A stretch of 50,859 bases of DNA, taken from positions 1-50,859 of IMG/VR virus record IMGVR_UViG_3300045141_000192. One strand, given 5' to 3'. The notes beneath the pieces are model-generated. The model was not told where the DNA came from. It saw only the letters and a list, made by a program, of their open reading frames with translations, and ran no database searches. Of this stretch, positions 1-8,965 are shown one piece after another. The position numbers and the translations under genes were made by a program. The DNA comes from a virus. Position 1 is the stretch's first letter. Each line of letters starts with the position of its first letter.

Positions 1-47
1 CGAAAAACCCGTGTGCCAACTCGTTTTGTACGGATTTGCTCAAACGG
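1..47. repeat. Left copy of 47-bp terminal direct repeat
   Basis: This segment recurs at 50813-50859 with one mismatch (T at 27, G at 50839). It indicates a circular or circularly permuted molecule, or an assembly overlap of a circular contig. The last bases hold the GGAGG ribosome binding site (46-50) of the first gene. Confidence 0.9.
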
Positions 48-59
48 AGGCTTTAGGGG

Positions 60-353
60 GTGGCTGATCTGGTGGCTGAGGGCGCGGCTTTGTATGAACT
101 TGCAAAGGCTGACGCTGAGTATGCGCGCCGGGTTTGGGTTGAGGCGGAGTCGCCGTTGATGTTGGATGCTGGTCATGGTGGGGTTCATCCGTTGCGGAAG
201 GCGTTGGTGGAGGCTGATGATCGGGTTGCTCGGCGGGCGAAGGATCTTGCTGGGTTGACTTTGCGTCGGGCGCGGCCGGGTCGGCCTCCTGGTGCGGCGT
301 CGGCGGAGGATCGGCAGCCGCGTGAGCCGATCAAGTTGAAGGCTGTTCGTTGA
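60..353 (+). CDS. Putative terminase small subunit
   Basis: A 97-residue charged, mostly helical protein with a basic C-terminal tail containing GRPPG. The GTG start lies 9 bases after GGAGG. Small terminases bind the packaging site and hand DNA to the large subunit. The assignment rests on position: it ends inside the start of the large terminase and follows, across the genome join, an HNH gene of the kind that flanks terminases in many HK97-like phages. No family motif is decisive, and a small DNA-binding protein of another kind remains possible. Confidence 0.6.
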   Translation: MADLVAEGAALYELAKADAEYARRVWVEAESPLMLDAGHGGVHPLRKALVEADDRVARRAKDLAGLTLRRARPGRPPGAASAEDRQPREPIKLKAVR

Positions 354-1978
354 TCGCGAAGCCGGTGTTGCGTGAGGATGCGTGGGAGGATTATGCGGTT
401 GGTACGCGGGGCGATCATTTCGCGTGGTGGGCTGCAGGGAACTTGAAACTCGGTCAGAGCCAATGGGCCGGCACGAATCTGGTGCTCGAGCCGTCGTGGC
501 AGGCGCCGATCATGCTCGAGGCGTTGGCGGTGGATGCGGAGATGTTGCCGTATTGGCGGACGGTGGTGTTGGTGGTGCCGCGGAAGAACGCGAAGACGGC
601 GACGCTTGGCGCGTACGCGTTGTACTCGCTGGTGACTGGCACCGGGGATCCCGAGATCTTGCTGGCGGCGGGCTCGGATAAGCAGGCCGGCAGGCTCTTT
701 CGCACTTGCACGGGGTTCGTCCGTCGCAGCCAGGCGCTCCGCGACGAGCTTGTGTTGCGTGAGTACATCGGTGAGGTGGCGCGGGCGGATGGCGAGGGTC
801 GGATTGAGCGGCTTTCGTCGGAGGGGCAGACGCAGCATGGTGCGAACCCGTCGCTTGTGGTGATTGACGAGCTAGCGTGGTGGCGCACTCCCACGCTGCG
901 CCGTTCGTGGGCGGCGCTCACCACCGCGGATGGCGCCAGGAACGATACGCAGGTCTTCGCGATTACGACGGAGGGAGAAGCCAATGGTCGGTCGGAGTCA
1001 ATACTCGGTGAACTCGTCGACGGTAACGAAGCCATGGGAGACGTCGAGAGGATGGACGGGGTTACCATCTCCCGTGATCACGATTCGCGCCAGCTCGTGT
1101 ATCGGTTCCATGCCGTCAACGCGCGGACTGCTGACCCTCGTCCGTTGAGGAATGCGCGGGCGAAGCAGAAGTCGGAGCCGAGCAGCGAGGTTGACGCGCT
1201 GGTGGAGTCACTCGAGCAGGAGTTACTCGAGTCGGTGATGCCGGCGAATGTCGCGTCGTGGATCACGGAGGATTACATCCTTGGTCAGGCGCGGTCGGCG
1301 AAGGTGATGCCGTACGATTTTTTGCAGCTTCACGCCTGCGTCGCGGCTGAGGCTCGTGACGTGTGGATCGCGGCGGATCGTTGGGAGGCGTGCGCGTGTC
1401 CCGGCCTCTCCGTGCCTCCTGGCGCGAGCGTGTGCCTCGCGGTGGACGCTTCGTATTCGCATGACACGACGGCGGTGGCGTGGGCGTGGAGCCTCGACGA
1501 CGACCGGACTGGCGTTGGCGTGAAGGTGTGGGCTGCGCGTGAGGATGCGCCGGCGCACGAGTACCAGTCGGGTGGCGTGATCCGCATGGAGCCGATCAAG
1601 GATTGGATCATCAGCTTCTGTGCGCGGCATGAGGTGCGGGAGATCGCGTTTGACCCCGCGTACTTCCGCGAGACGGCGGAGTCGCTGAGCGATATGGGCT
1701 TGCCAATGCTTAGGATGGATCAGCAGACGACGGCGATGCGTGACGCGGAGCAGGTCTTTCATGACAGCGTGGTGGAGCAGCAGGTGGCGCATGACGGCGA
1801 CGAGGTCTTGCGGCGGCATGTCGCGTCGGTGGTCGCGAGCCGGCGGCCGAATGGGGCGTGGCGGATCCGCCCGATTGACCAGGTCGGCGCGATTGACGGC
1901 GTGGTGGCGATGATCATGGCTGTAGACAGGGCGCAGCGGACGGCGCGGAAGAGCGAAGCGATGGTCGCGTTCTTGTGA
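350..1978 (+). CDS. Terminase large subunit (packaging ATPase/nuclease)
   Basis: Motor that translocates DNA into the procapsid and cuts it. The N-terminal ATPase has a Walker A-like PRKNAKT (residues 77-83) and a Walker B LVVIDE ending at D173-E174. The C-terminal RNase H-like nuclease begins with AVDASYSHDTTAVAW, where D366 is the likely metal ligand; a second acidic patch follows near IAFDPAYF. At 542 residues the length is normal. The first possible start is a TTG overlapping the stop of the small subunit. Confidence 0.93.
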   Translation: MIAKPVLREDAWEDYAVGTRGDHFAWWAAGNLKLGQSQWAGTNLVLEPSWQAPIMLEALAVDAEMLPYWRTVVLVVPRKNAKTATLGAYALYSLVTGTGDPEILLAAGSDKQAGRLFRTCTGFVRRSQALRDELVLREYIGEVARADGEGRIERLSSEGQTQHGANPSLVVIDELAWWRTPTLRRSWAALTTADGARNDTQVFAITTEGEANGRSESILGELVDGNEAMGDVERMDGVTISRDHDSRQLVYRFHAVNARTADPRPLRNARAKQKSEPSSEVDALVESLEQELLESVMPANVASWITEDYILGQARSAKVMPYDFLQLHACVAAEARDVWIAADRWEACACPGLSVPPGASVCLAVDASYSHDTTAVAWAWSLDDDRTGVGVKVWAAREDAPAHEYQSGGVIRMEPIKDWIISFCARHEVREIAFDPAYFRETAESLSDMGLPMLRMDQQTTAMRDAEQVFHDSVVEQQVAHDGDEVLRRHVASVVASRRPNGAWRIRPIDQVGAIDGVVAMIMAVDRAQRTARKSEAMVAFL

Positions 1979-2154
1979 GGCGCGTGCTGGCTGGCCTGCT
2001 TGTGATGCTGGGGTTGCTAGCCGCGTTTACCGCGCTCTACCTCGACGTCCTCGCCGCCGTGTTGATGCTGCTCGGCTTGCCGGTGTTCGCGTATGGCCTA
2101 GCCGGGTACGACGTCGACAAGACGAAGCCGGTCGATGATGGGAGCGGCTGGTAG
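1975..2154 (+). CDS. Small two-helix membrane protein
   Basis: A 59-residue protein starting at a GTG that overlaps the terminase stop. Two hydrophobic stretches (about residues 4-22 and 26-43) are separated by YLD, and a polar tail ends in DDGSGW. It sits between terminase and portal in the packaging operon. The family is not recognised; the hydrophobicity and the exact 4-base overlap support a real gene. Confidence 0.55.
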   Translation: MRRVLAGLLVMLGLLAAFTALYLDVLAAVLMLLGLPVFAYGLAGYDVDKTKPVDDGSGW

Positions 2155-2165
2155 CACTGGGCACG

Positions 2166-3644
2166 TTGATCTCCACCATCCGCCGTGGTCGCACGGGGGA
2201 ACGCTCCGCGCTGCCCGACATCACGCTGTCGGACTGGCTCGCGATGTTCAAGTTCGACGGGTTGAACTACAACGTGATGCAGACCGCGACGCTCGGCGGC
2301 AGGGAGCGCGACATCTCGCCGGACTTCGAGGGGTACGCGTCTGCCGCGTACAGGCAGAACGGCGTCGTCTTCGCGTGCATGCTCTCGCGGATGATGCTGT
2401 TCTCGCAGGGCCGCTTCCAGTACCAGGACATGTCGACTGGCCGGCCAGGGAAGCTGTTTGGCACCAACGACTTGGCGATCCTTGAGAAGCCGTGGGGCGG
2501 CGCGTCGACGACTGGTGATCTGCTCGCCCGGGCGATTCAGGATGTCGACTTGGCTGGGAACTTCTACGCGGTCGCTGATCGCGGCGTCGTCCGCCGCTTG
2601 CCGCCGCATTATGTGACGATCATCCTCGGATCGCAGCGCGAGCCGAACGACCCGAGCCTCGCGTGGGATGCCGACATCATCGGGTACGAGTACGCGCCGA
2701 GGCGTGGCTCTGACGTGAAGGTGTTCCGCAGGGAGGAAGTCGCGCACTTCGCTCCGATCCCCGACCCCTTGGCGCGGTTCCGCGGCATGTCGTGGCTCAC
2801 ACCGGTGCTACGGGAGATCGTGGCGGATAACGCGATGACTGCGCACCAGCGGAAGTACTTCGAGCAGGGCGCGACACCGAACATCGTCGTCACCATCCCC
2901 GAAGAGTTGAGCGACACCAGCTTCGCCCGGTGGCAGAAGCTCTTCAAGTCGCAGTCTGAGGGCGTCGCGAACGCGTACAAGACGATGATCCTGACCGCAG
3001 GCGCGACACCGCACGTCGTCGGTGCGCAACTCGAGGACTTCAAGACGGTAAAGGGTCACGGCGAGACGCGCATCGCCGCCGCGAGTGGTATCCACCCTGT
3101 CATCATCGGCCTGTCGGAGGGCTTGCAGGGATCGTCGCTGAACGCCGGCAACTTCTCGGCCGCCAGGCGCGTCACTGCGGACCGGACGCTCGACTGGCTC
3201 TGGGAGAGTGTCGGCGCCTCGTTCGAGCCATTGGTCGCGTCGCAGACGAACGCCAGGCTCACGATCGACCGCCGCGACATCCCGTTCCTGCGTGAGGACG
3301 CGAAGGACGCGGCGGAGATCCAGGCGACGCAGGCGAACACGATCCACACCTACATCGCAGCCGGATTCGAGCCTTCATCGGTGGTCGCCGCTGTGGATGC
3401 GAACGACCGCGCGCTCCTCGCCCACACCGGCCTCTACTCGGTGCAACTGCAGCCCGCCGGGAGCATCACGGAGGGCAAGGGCTCGGTCGTGCAGGGCGTC
3501 CCAATCCAGAAGGGCGCATCCCAACCAGCATTGCCGCCCGGCACACCCACGAAGCCAAGCAAGGCAGCGAGCGCAGACCCGTTCGCTGATCTCACACGTG
3601 ACGTACTCGAACCATTCACAGGAGGCAGCACCGATGACCGATGA
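2166..3644 (+). CDS. Portal protein
   Basis: Dodecameric ring at the capsid vertex through which DNA enters. This 492-residue protein has features of HK97-type portals: an N-terminal segment leading into SAAYRQNGVVFACMLSRMM, a central region with FRGMSWLTPV followed by a helical stretch ending AHQRKYFEQGATPN, and a Pro/Ala-rich C-terminus. The nearest upstream in-frame stop leaves TTG 2166 as the first usual start. It overlaps the protease start by 11 bases. Confidence 0.9.
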   Translation: MISTIRRGRTGERSALPDITLSDWLAMFKFDGLNYNVMQTATLGGRERDISPDFEGYASAAYRQNGVVFACMLSRMMLFSQGRFQYQDMSTGRPGKLFGTNDLAILEKPWGGASTTGDLLARAIQDVDLAGNFYAVADRGVVRRLPPHYVTIILGSQREPNDPSLAWDADIIGYEYAPRRGSDVKVFRREEVAHFAPIPDPLARFRGMSWLTPVLREIVADNAMTAHQRKYFEQGATPNIVVTIPEELSDTSFARWQKLFKSQSEGVANAYKTMILTAGATPHVVGAQLEDFKTVKGHGETRIAAASGIHPVIIGLSEGLQGSSLNAGNFSAARRVTADRTLDWLWESVGASFEPLVASQTNARLTIDRRDIPFLREDAKDAAEIQATQANTIHTYIAAGFEPSSVVAAVDANDRALLAHTGLYSVQLQPAGSITEGKGSVVQGVPIQKGASQPALPPGTPTKPSKAASADPFADLTRDVLEPFTGGSTDDR

Positions 3645-4722
3645 GACTGTGGCAGCCGCGCTGCCACGCAAGAACCTGTACCGCGCATGCTTCCCCGCCG
3701 TTGAGATGCGCGGCGACTTCGGCACCGAGACACCGCCGATCCTCGCCGGTCACTTCTCGGTCTTCAACCAGCCGACCGAGATCAACAGCATGCGCGAGGG
3801 GAACTTCATGGAGACGATCGCGCCCGGCGCGTTCACGAAGTCGTTCCGAGACGAGCATCGCGGACAGATCAAAGCGCTCTTCCAGCATGGCCGCGACCCG
3901 CAGGTTGGTGACAAGCCGCTCGGGACGATCCAGGATCTCCGCGAGGATGACATCGGCGCGTACTACGAAGTCGAGATGTTCGACACGTCGTACAACCGTG
4001 ACCTCCTGCCGGGCCTGCGGGCTGGCGTGTATGGCGCGTCGTTCCGGTTCCAGGTGAATCGCGAGTCGGTGAACAAGAATCCGGGCGAGTCGGCGGCGAA
4101 TCCGCGTGGTATCCCGGAGCGTGTCGTCCGTGAGGCGCACGTGATGGAGATGGGACCGGTCACGTGGGGCGCCTATGCCAACGCTACTGCTGGTATCCGC
4201 TCGCTGACCGACACGATCCACGACGTCGACGCCCTCGCGTATGCGGGTGCGATCATCCTTGACGACGAGCGGATGAACCAGTCACGGATCTTCGTCAGCC
4301 GCGGCATCACCGAAGACGCGCCGGCCGAAGCGGATGATGCGAGACGGGAGACCGCTGACAGGCTCCGAGTCGTCATCGCTGAGGCTAGGGCTATGACGGA
4401 TGCCGAGCCCGCGGTGATGCTCGACGGTGACACCTGCGAGGCGCTCGGATCGCTGATCGAGGTGTGTGAGTCGGCGCTCGAGGCGATGGAATCGCTGATG
4501 GGCATCGACGACGACACCGGCCCGGACGCGGATGACCAGATGCAGATGAATAGCGCGCCGATGGATACGCTAGAATCAGCGGCGCAGGACGCACCTCCCG
4601 ATGGCGCAGCGACTTCACTGTCGCACCCCATTCATGGACGCAGCGGATCAGAGCACGTCACCCCCAGTGACGCGCCCCTCTACGGAACACGGAAGGACGA
4701 GCCATCATGGCTACTGCAGTGA
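3634..4722 (+). CDS. Prohead (capsid maturation) protease
   Basis: HK97-family serine protease that processes the procapsid. The N-terminal 180 residues carry the family pattern: GHFSVFNQPTEI, ETIAPGAF, the catalytic-type His in ALFQHGRDPQVG, and GASFRFQV with the likely Ser. The C-terminal half is acidic and low-complexity, perhaps scaffold-like. ATG 3634 is chosen because GGAGG lies at 3621-3625; the frame stays open far upstream, but only as a shadow of the portal gene. Length 362 residues. Confidence 0.9.
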   Translation: MTDETVAAALPRKNLYRACFPAVEMRGDFGTETPPILAGHFSVFNQPTEINSMREGNFMETIAPGAFTKSFRDEHRGQIKALFQHGRDPQVGDKPLGTIQDLREDDIGAYYEVEMFDTSYNRDLLPGLRAGVYGASFRFQVNRESVNKNPGESAANPRGIPERVVREAHVMEMGPVTWGAYANATAGIRSLTDTIHDVDALAYAGAIILDDERMNQSRIFVSRGITEDAPAEADDARRETADRLRVVIAEARAMTDAEPAVMLDGDTCEALGSLIEVCESALEAMESLMGIDDDTGPDADDQMQMNSAPMDTLESAAQDAPPDGAATSLSHPIHGRSGSEHVTPSDAPLYGTRKDEPSWLLQ

Positions 4723-6197
4723 ACGTCGACGAGCGCAGAGCGCGCGTCACGGAAATCACCGCGCGCCTAAACGAGATGAACGAGGAATACTCGAACGCTC
4801 GCATGGGCGACGAGGCGAAGCAGGAGTGGAATGACCTGCACGCCGAGCGGGAGGACCACGAAGCAACGATCAAGGAGATCGAGGAGCGCACCGCGACGCT
4901 CACCGATCTCGCGAAGAAGCAGGAGTCGCGCGAGAGTGGCGCGGGCTTCTACACCAGCGCGGCGAAGTCGGAGCGTGACATCTACGACCTCGTGTCGTAT
5001 CGGCAGGAGTCAAAGGACGACGAGCACCTCAGCCAGCTCTACCGAGATGGCGCGAAGCGGGCGATCGAGTCCAGCACGTTCGCCAGCAAGAGCCGCGAGG
5101 ACGCGCAGACGCACGTCGAACGGCTCATGGAGAACGCGCAGAACGAGCACAAGACCGGTGAGATCGCGAAGCTCGTCCTCACGACCGGCTCGCCGGTGTA
5201 CAAACGCGCATTCTCGAAGCTCGCGCAGGTCGGTTTCGTCCGTGAGGGCGCGAACCTGACCACCGAGGAGCGGACAGCCCTCGCGATCGGCGCTACGACA
5301 ACCGGCGCGTTCGCTATCCCCTACACGCTCGACCCGACCGTGATCCCCTCAGACAACTTCTCGGTCAACCCGTTCCGTGCCATCTCGCGGAACGTGACGA
5401 TGACCGGCTCGTCGATCTGGCAGGGAGTCAGCTCGGCCGGCATCACGGCATCGTTCGACCTGGAAGCCGCCGAGGTCTCTGACGACAGCCCGACGCTCGC
5501 ACAGCCGACCGCGACACTGCGGATGGCCCGCGCGTTCGTTCGGTTCTCGATGGAAGTCGCAGACGACTGGAGTGGAATGCAGGCCGACCTCGGCCGGCTC
5601 CTGTCGGACGCGAAGAACAACCTCGAAGGATCAGAGTTCACCCTCGGGTCGGGCACGGCTCCGCACCCGTTGGGGATCCTTGAGACGGCGAACACGTCGG
5701 GTATCGGTACCGCCGCGTTCGTCTTCACAGCGTCGACCGCGGCGTTCGTGGTCGGTGACGTGTATAAGCTCGAGACCGCGCTCGGACCCAGGTGGCGGCC
5801 CAACGCCACGTTCGTCGGCAACCGGGCGACCTATAACGCGATCCGACAGTTCGACACGGCGGGTGGCGCGTCCTTGTTCATCCAGAACCTGCGCGGCGGC
5901 CTGTCTAACCAGGTACCCACTCCTGGCGGCCTGTCGACGGAACTGCTCGGCTACCCGACGTACGAGGACAGCTTCATGTCCAGCACGTACGCGACGACCG
6001 GCCAGCTCAGCCTCTTGCTGGGCGACTTCAGCCAGTTCGTGATCATCGACGGCGTAGGCATGACCGTCGAACCCGTACCGATCATGTTCCACACCAGTAA
6101 TAACCTCCCTTCAGGGGAACGGGGCTTGTTCTGTCGGTGGCGAACCGGGTCTACAGTCGCTGCACCGCTTGCATTCCGAGTTCTCAAAGTAACTTAA
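4707..6197 (+). CDS. Major capsid protein, HK97 fold
   Basis: Forms the icosahedral shell. Residues 1-80 are a charged coiled coil (LNEMNEEYSNAR, WNDLHAEREDHEATIKEIEE) like the scaffolding delta domain. The HK97 fold follows from about residue 170, with LEGSEFTLGSGTAPHPLGIL and RWRPNATFVGNR. ATG 4707 follows GGAAGG. Codons near the 3' end are less GC-rich than in the body of the gene, which may reflect exchange linked to the HNH gene downstream. Confidence 0.93.
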   Translation: MATAVNVDERRARVTEITARLNEMNEEYSNARMGDEAKQEWNDLHAEREDHEATIKEIEERTATLTDLAKKQESRESGAGFYTSAAKSERDIYDLVSYRQESKDDEHLSQLYRDGAKRAIESSTFASKSREDAQTHVERLMENAQNEHKTGEIAKLVLTTGSPVYKRAFSKLAQVGFVREGANLTTEERTALAIGATTTGAFAIPYTLDPTVIPSDNFSVNPFRAISRNVTMTGSSIWQGVSSAGITASFDLEAAEVSDDSPTLAQPTATLRMARAFVRFSMEVADDWSGMQADLGRLLSDAKNNLEGSEFTLGSGTAPHPLGILETANTSGIGTAAFVFTASTAAFVVGDVYKLETALGPRWRPNATFVGNRATYNAIRQFDTAGGASLFIQNLRGGLSNQVPTPGGLSTELLGYPTYEDSFMSSTYATTGQLSLLLGDFSQFVIIDGVGMTVEPVPIMFHTSNNLPSGERGLFCRWRTGSTVAAPLAFRVLKVT

Positions 6198-6221
6198 ATG
6201 CAAGCCTAATTATAACAAACA

Positions 6222-6250
6222 GGGCCGGGGTGCAATGACCGCCCCGGCCC
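6222..6250 (+). terminator. Hairpin after capsid gene
   Basis: A perfect 9-bp stem (GGGCCGGGG at 6222-6230, CCCCGGCCC at 6242-6250) closes an 11-base loop, in an otherwise AT-richer gap after the capsid stop. There is no T tract, so it may be a weak terminator or an mRNA-stabilising hairpin. Confidence 0.6.
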
Positions 6251-6277
6251 CTACACCACGAACGCTGGAGGTTCACG

Positions 6278-6919
6278 GTGCAAGCCAAGGATACAGCCAT
6301 AGCTCGGCAGTGCCTTCGTTGTGGAAATCCCTTCACACCTAGACAAGGCGGCAAACCCCAGATGTATTGCAGCAGTTGGTGCCAGAAGCACCGATCGCAT
6401 GCCAAACCACGGATCTGCGCGCGATGTGGAGATGAGTTTCCCGCTCCCGTCAATGGCATCGGCACTTGGTGCCAGCCGTGTCGCAAGAAGGGCTGCATAG
6501 TGGAGGGTTGCGGTGGCGCCCTTCGGAGCATCCCGTACTGCGAGATGCATCAGCATCGTGTGGATCGATATGGGGATCCTGGCGAACCTGGTCGGCGCCA
6601 TCGCAAACCCGGAACCGGAACTATCAAATCCGGCTACCTCTATCGCCGCACAGCGACCGATGATCGATTCATCGCTGAGCATCGTCGTGTGATGGAGCGC
6701 GAGCTTGGCCGGCCGCTTCATGAGTGGGAGACGGTTCACCACCTCAACGGGATCCGGACGGATAACCGCCCTGAGAATCTTGAGTTGTGGATGGGTCGGC
6801 ATGGGCCTGGTCAGCGGATCGAGGACATCGTGCGGTTCGTGGCTGAGAACTATCCGGAGGCTGTGCTGGCTGAGTTGGAGCGGCGGCCTCAGTTGCAGTT
6901 GATCGCGGGAGGCGAGTGA
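6278..6919 (+). CDS. HNH (homing-type) endonuclease
   Basis: A 213-residue free-standing nuclease. The N-terminus holds zinc-binding pairs (CLRCG, CSSWC, CARCG, CQPC, CGG...C). The C-terminal His-Me finger reads EHRRVMERELGRPLHEWETV, then HHLNGIRTDNRPENLELW. The same core occurs in the genes at 35279 and 49514. GTG 6278 follows CTGGAGG. A solitary HNH gene beside the capsid gene is typical of a mobile homing endonuclease. Confidence 0.85.
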   Translation: MQAKDTAIARQCLRCGNPFTPRQGGKPQMYCSSWCQKHRSHAKPRICARCGDEFPAPVNGIGTWCQPCRKKGCIVEGCGGALRSIPYCEMHQHRVDRYGDPGEPGRRHRKPGTGTIKSGYLYRRTATDDRFIAEHRRVMERELGRPLHEWETVHHLNGIRTDNRPENLELWMGRHGPGQRIEDIVRFVAENYPEAVLAELERRPQLQLIAGGE

Positions 6920-7128
6920 TGGCGAATAAGGTTTATGTGGCGAAGGAGACGATCCACGTTCAGACGAAGGACGGAGCGGTCGTGATCCACAAGGGTGAGC
7001 GCCTGCGTGAGGGTCACCCGTATATGCGGGGCCGTGAGGAGTTCTTCTCGGTGCCTGATACGGATGTGATGTATGACGTGGAGGCTGCGACCGCGGCGCC
7101 GGGTGAGAGGCGCGGCGCGAAGCCGTGA
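6919..7128 (+). CDS. Small unknown protein before glycosyltransferases
   Basis: A 69-residue beta-rich protein (KVYVAKETIHVQTKDGAVVIHKGERL) of unknown family. ATG 6919 is preferred to GTG 6916 because GGAGG at 6908-6912 is better spaced. It is translationally coupled to the HNH gene before and the glycosyltransferase after. A small head or decoration-related role is possible but not shown. Confidence 0.6.
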   Translation: MANKVYVAKETIHVQTKDGAVVIHKGERLREGHPYMRGREEFFSVPDTDVMYDVEAATAAPGERRGAKP

Positions 7129-8339
7129 GGATCTTGTGGCACTCTAACTCGCCGCTCACAGCGAGCGGGTACGGCGTGCAGACGAACCTCGCCGTGAGCC
7201 GGTTGCAGGGCGAGCACCAGTTCGCGATCAGTTGTAACTATGGGCAGGAGGGATTCGCGAGCGCATTCCAGACGCCGGGTGGTGACGTCGCGATCCTCCC
7301 CAAGGATCCGCGTGTCGACGATCACGGCGAGGGGATCGTCCCTTTCCACGCTGACGCGTTCCAGTCCGACGCGGTCCTGACGCACTACGACGCGTGGGTA
7401 TTTGACCCAGTGAAGCTGCGCTATCCGTGGGTGCCGTGGTACCCGGTTGATTGTGAGGACGTGCCGGTGCCGATCTCTTCTCGGATTCAGCATGCGGTGA
7501 TGCGGATCACGCAGACGCGGCACGGCGTGGATCGCACCCAGCGCTGCGGTCTTGACGCGGAGTATGTGCCGGCGGCGTTCGACGGTGCTGCGTACTGTCG
7601 GCGGGATCGTGACCAGGCGCGTGAACACTTGGGGGCGAAGGACAAGTTCTTGGTGGCGTGTGTCGCCGCTAATACGGGGCATCCTGGGTCTCCGTCGCGG
7701 AAGTCGTACCCGCAGATCTTTGAGGCGTTCGCCTTGTTCTTGAAGCACACGCCGGACGCGGTGCTCTATGTGCATGCGCATCAGCATGGTCAACTCGATC
7801 TCGGCCAACTCGCGCAGCACTACGGTATCGAGGAGAGCATCATCAGCGCGCTTCCCTACTACCTTGCGACGGGGGCGTATACGTCGGAGTACATGGCTGG
7901 GATCTACTCGGCCGCTGACGTGCTCTTATCGCCGTCGATGGGTGAGGGCTTCGGCGTGCCGATCGTCGAGGCGCAGGCATGTGGCACGCCAGTCATCACC
8001 GGTGATTGGACGGCGATGTCGGAGATCACGCGTACTGGCGTCGCGATTCCGAAAGAGGACGCGATGCCGTATCCGATCGTCACGTATGGGACGATGTACC
8101 TGCCGAGGCCTGAGGCGATCCGCGACGCTCTGATCGAGGCGACTGGCTGGTCGCACGACCCGGATGTCGTGGCGGCGGCGGTGCAGGAGTATGAGATCGA
8201 GAATGTCGTCGCTGAGAATTGGCGGCCAGCCTTGGCGATGCTCGAGAACCGGCTGCAGCGGCCTGTCAACGCGCCGGGTCTGAACCGTGCTGAGCGGCGG
8301 CGCAGGGTGAAGCTCGCTGATAAGCAGGCCGTCGCGTGA
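7125..8339 (+). CDS. Glycosyltransferase, GT-B fold (GT4-like)
   Basis: Predicted to transfer a sugar from an activated nucleotide donor. This 404-residue protein has an N-terminal Rossmann-like half opening with RILWHSNSPLTASGYG and a C-terminal donor-binding half. The latter includes the retaining GT4 signature E274-x7-E282 (GEGFGVPIVEAQACGTPVI). It starts at a GTG coupled to the preceding gene and ends overlapping a second transferase. The acceptor is unknown: phage virion protein, phage DNA or a host surface glycan. Confidence 0.85.
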   Translation: MRILWHSNSPLTASGYGVQTNLAVSRLQGEHQFAISCNYGQEGFASAFQTPGGDVAILPKDPRVDDHGEGIVPFHADAFQSDAVLTHYDAWVFDPVKLRYPWVPWYPVDCEDVPVPISSRIQHAVMRITQTRHGVDRTQRCGLDAEYVPAAFDGAAYCRRDRDQAREHLGAKDKFLVACVAANTGHPGSPSRKSYPQIFEAFALFLKHTPDAVLYVHAHQHGQLDLGQLAQHYGIEESIISALPYYLATGAYTSEYMAGIYSAADVLLSPSMGEGFGVPIVEAQACGTPVITGDWTAMSEITRTGVAIPKEDAMPYPIVTYGTMYLPRPEAIRDALIEATGWSHDPDVVAAAVQEYEIENVVAENWRPALAMLENRLQRPVNAPGLNRAERRRRVKLADKQAVA

Positions 8340-8965
8340 GGGTCAGCATCGTTTTGCCGACGGTGGATGGTCGGGGCGCAATCTACGACAAGGTCGTCGC
8401 CGCCTATGGCGCGACCCGGCCAACAGGCTGGGAGTTTACGATCGACACGCCCGAGAACTACGCCACCGTCGGTGAGGCTTGGAATGCAGGCGCGGAGGAC
8501 GCGTTGGACGCGGATTACGTGTTCTTCGCGATCGATGACGCCGTTCCGCACCATGGGTGGGCGCAGGTCGCGGCGCGGACGGTCGACGCTGGGTACATCC
8601 CCGCTCCTCGCCTCGAACTGCCCGATGGGTCGCTTGAGTCGTGCGGGTCGCTCGGATTTGGGAACCTCTTGCCCGAATGCGCGGACAGGACGCCCTGTCG
8701 CAGTTGTGGCCTGTTCTTCGTGAACCCCGACTGGATCAGCCAGGTCGGCGCGTTCCTGCCGACGCATTACGCGGTCGATGATGATTGGGCGTGGCGAGCT
8801 TCGCTGCATGACATCCGCGTGCTCTACCGCTCGGAGATGCGGTTCACGCACTACCACGAGCAGCGAGGCACGCTCGGCACGAGGGCGGCAGCGCCTGAGC
8901 ACAACCGCGCCATGATCGACCACGCAGCGACCCTGACGCTCCCCGAGCGACTGGTGCCGGCATGA
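8336..8965 (+). CDS. Putative GT-A (GT2-like) glycosyltransferase
   Basis: A 209-residue protein beginning MRVSIVLPTVDGRG, the usual first strand of GT-A enzymes, with a DxD-like AIDDAVPHHGW near residue 65 and VDDDWAWRASLHDIRV near residue 145, resembling the later acidic and W/R motifs. A Cys pair (CRSCG) lies between. It is coupled to the genes on both sides, so all three sugar genes are probably one unit. Family assignment is moderate. Confidence 0.65.
   Translation: MRVSIVLPTVDGRGAIYDKVVAAYGATRPTGWEFTIDTPENYATVGEAWNAGAEDALDADYVFFAIDDAVPHHGWAQVAARTVDAGYIPAPRLELPDGSLESCGSLGFGNLLPECADRTPCRSCGLFFVNPDWISQVGAFLPTHYAVDDDWAWRASLHDIRVLYRSEMRFTHYHEQRGTLGTRAAAPEHNRAMIDHAATLTLPERLVPA

Noticed and set aside
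3208-3633. Upstream extension of the protease frame
   Set aside because: It lies entirely within the portal gene, is Arg/Ser-rich, and a good ribosome binding site precedes ATG 3634.
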